Source: a virus. Taken from it: 53,075 bases of DNA. The DNA is taken from positions 1 through 53,075 of IMG/VR virus record IMGVR_UViG_3300025030_000138. One strand, given 5' to 3'. Shown here one piece after another: positions 52,287 to 53,075 of this stretch. Both the position numbers and the translations under genes were made by a program. Each line of letters starts with the position of its first letter. The first letter of the stretch is position 1. The notes under the pieces were generated by a model. The model ran no database searches, was not told where the DNA came from, and saw nothing but the letters and a program-made list of their open reading frames with translations.

Positions 52287-53075
52287 GCGCCCTCTACAAG
52301 GTCACCGGCCCAAACGGCGAGCCGATCCACAACGGCAGCGGCGCCTACTCGCTGCCGACTGCGGACGGCCCCGGGGCGTGGCGTGAGGAGGAGGTGGTCG
52401 AGCTCTGCCGTCGCGGCCTACACCTCACCGACTCCCCGGCGTGGTGGTGGGCGCCCAGCTGCCGGATCTGGGAGGTCGAGGCTGAGGGCGTCGAGGGTGT
52501 CTGCGACGACGCGGGAAGCCGCAAGGTCGTGGCGCGGCGGGTCCGGCTGCTCCGCGAGATCGTTGATGCCGCCGAGCTCGCCGAGCTGAGGATCTACACG
52601 AGCGGCGCCGTGGAGATCCGCGAGGGCAAGGCGGTGGCCTCCGGCAGCGCCTCGGTCGAGGCCTCCGGCAGCGCCTCGGTCGTGGCCTCCGGCAGCGCCT
52701 CGGTCCGGGCCTCCGGCAGCGCCTCGGTCGTGGCCTACGACAGCGCCTCGGTCGTGGCCTCCGGCAGCGCCTCGGTCGAGGCCTACGACAGCGCCTCGGT
52801 CGAGGCCTCCGGCAGCGCCTCGGTCGTGGCCTACGACAGCGCCTCGGTCGTGGCCTACGACAGCGCCTCGGTCGAGGCCTACGACAGCGCCTCGGTCAAG
52901 GCCTCCGGCAGCGCCTCGGTCGAGGCCTCCGGCAGCGCCTCGGTCGTGGCCTCCGGCAGCGCCTCGGTCGTGGCCTACGACAGCGCCTCGGTCGAGGCCT
53001 CCGGCAGCGCCTCGGTCGTGGCCTACGACAGCGCCTCGGTCGTGGCCTCCGCTCGGGTGACGGTCGTCCAGTGGC
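52283..53075 (+). CDS. Repeat-array protein with N-terminal DUF7666-like domain (continues at 1-180)
   Basis: GTG start in GTGA overlap. Residues 1-117 share C-R-R-G-L-H, W-E-V-E-A-E-G-V and A-R-R-V with the 1410 protein. From residue 118 there are 17 eight-residue repeats [V/E/R/K]-A-[SG/YD]-S-A-S-V, expected to form a beta-solenoid. The gene runs off the right end and continues in frame at base 1 (total about 296 aa). Strong candidate for a variable, possibly surface-exposed or binding protein; the role is not known. Confidence 0.8.
   Translation, partial: MSALYKVTGPNGEPIHNGSGAYSLPTADGPGAWREEEVVELCRRGLHLTDSPAWWWAPSCRIWEVEAEGVEGVCDDAGSRKVVARRVRLLREIVDAAELAELRIYTSGAVEIREGKAVASGSASVEASGSASVVASGSASVRASGSASVVAYDSASVVASGSASVEAYDSASVEASGSASVVAYDSASVVAYDSASVEAYDSASVKASGSASVEASGSASVVASGSASVVAYDSASVEASGSASVVAYDSASVVASARVTVVQW
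52634..53041 (+). repeat. 17 tandem 24-bp repeats
   Basis: Each unit is [gtg/gag/cgg/aag]-gcc-[tcc ggc or tac gac]-agc-gcc-tcg-gtc. Variation is confined to the first codon and to the two-codon block, while the rest is invariant at DNA level, indicating recent duplication or conversion. Confidence 0.92.
53029..53075. repeat. Terminal direct repeat (contig join)
   Basis: The last 47 bases are identical to bases 36-82. The bases before the match differ because of different repeat units. This shows the contig closes into a circle or has redundant ends, with the break inside the array. Confidence 0.85.

Noticed and set aside
52634-53041. CRISPR-like array
   Set aside because: Repeats are contiguous 24-bp coding units with no spacers and keep one reading frame.

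Overview
The window is one strongly GC-rich tailed-phage genome that is complete or nearly so. It carries large and small terminase, a portal-type protein, a Mu I-like protease/scaffold, capsid and decoration proteins, connectors, tail tube, tail chaperones, tape measure, tail-tip genes, a lysis cassette, and a phage replication and recombination set. The last 47 bases repeat bases 36-82, and a gene cut by the right end (52283-53075) continues in frame at 1-180, so the molecule is circular or terminally redundant and was opened inside a tandem-repeat gene. There is a tape measure protein and no recognisable sheath gene, so a long non-contractile tail (siphovirus) is most likely. The host is not proven. 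A lipoprotein cargo gene (15867-16280) with a Gly-rich linker and Cys-rich C-x-x-D-x-D-C-type blocks looks like Myxococcota surface lipoproteins, so a myxobacterial host is my best inference.

Layout: almost all genes belong to two long convergent operons that start at a small divergent control region (about 51533-51883). The leftward operon starts with a Cro-like HTH gene (51532). It runs through a DNA methyltransferase, many small Cys-rich proteins, a PP-loop (PAPS-reductase-like) enzyme, three PD-(D/E)XK-type nucleases and a primase-helicase (about 51.5-41 kb). It then covers packaging and head genes (40.2-26 kb), tail genes (25.7-16.3 kb) and lysis (15.8-13.5 kb). The rightward operon starts at 52041, crosses the contig join and continues to 13497. 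It holds a repeat protein, small hypothetical proteins, a second repeat protein, a recombination module (Fe-S PD-(D/E)XK nuclease, Sak4-like ATPase, SSB-like protein), a RyR-domain protein and many small Cys-rich or coiled-coil proteins. Its one large non-coding region (11345-12067) carries a cluster of TCGCGG boxes, a candidate origin or operator. The two operons meet back to back at 13497/13498 (TAGCTA).

Gene packing is extreme. Most junctions are 4-base GTGA or ATGA overlaps, which implies translational coupling and explains the many GTG starts. Several very short coupled genes (18-51 aa) sit in these chains. I see no integrase, transposase, partition genes, rRNA or CRISPR array. A two-repressor switch with three matching 18-bp palindromes suggests a controlled, perhaps temperate or plasmid-like, life style despite the missing integrase.

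Most interesting points: a 2H-phosphoesterase domain inside a portal-MuF fusion; two related proteins at the start of the rightward operon with combinatorial repeat arrays; the palindromic operator set; a tRNA-like gene with an apparent D-loop insertion; a run of three signal-peptide genes inside the head module; and the myxobacterial-style lipoprotein.
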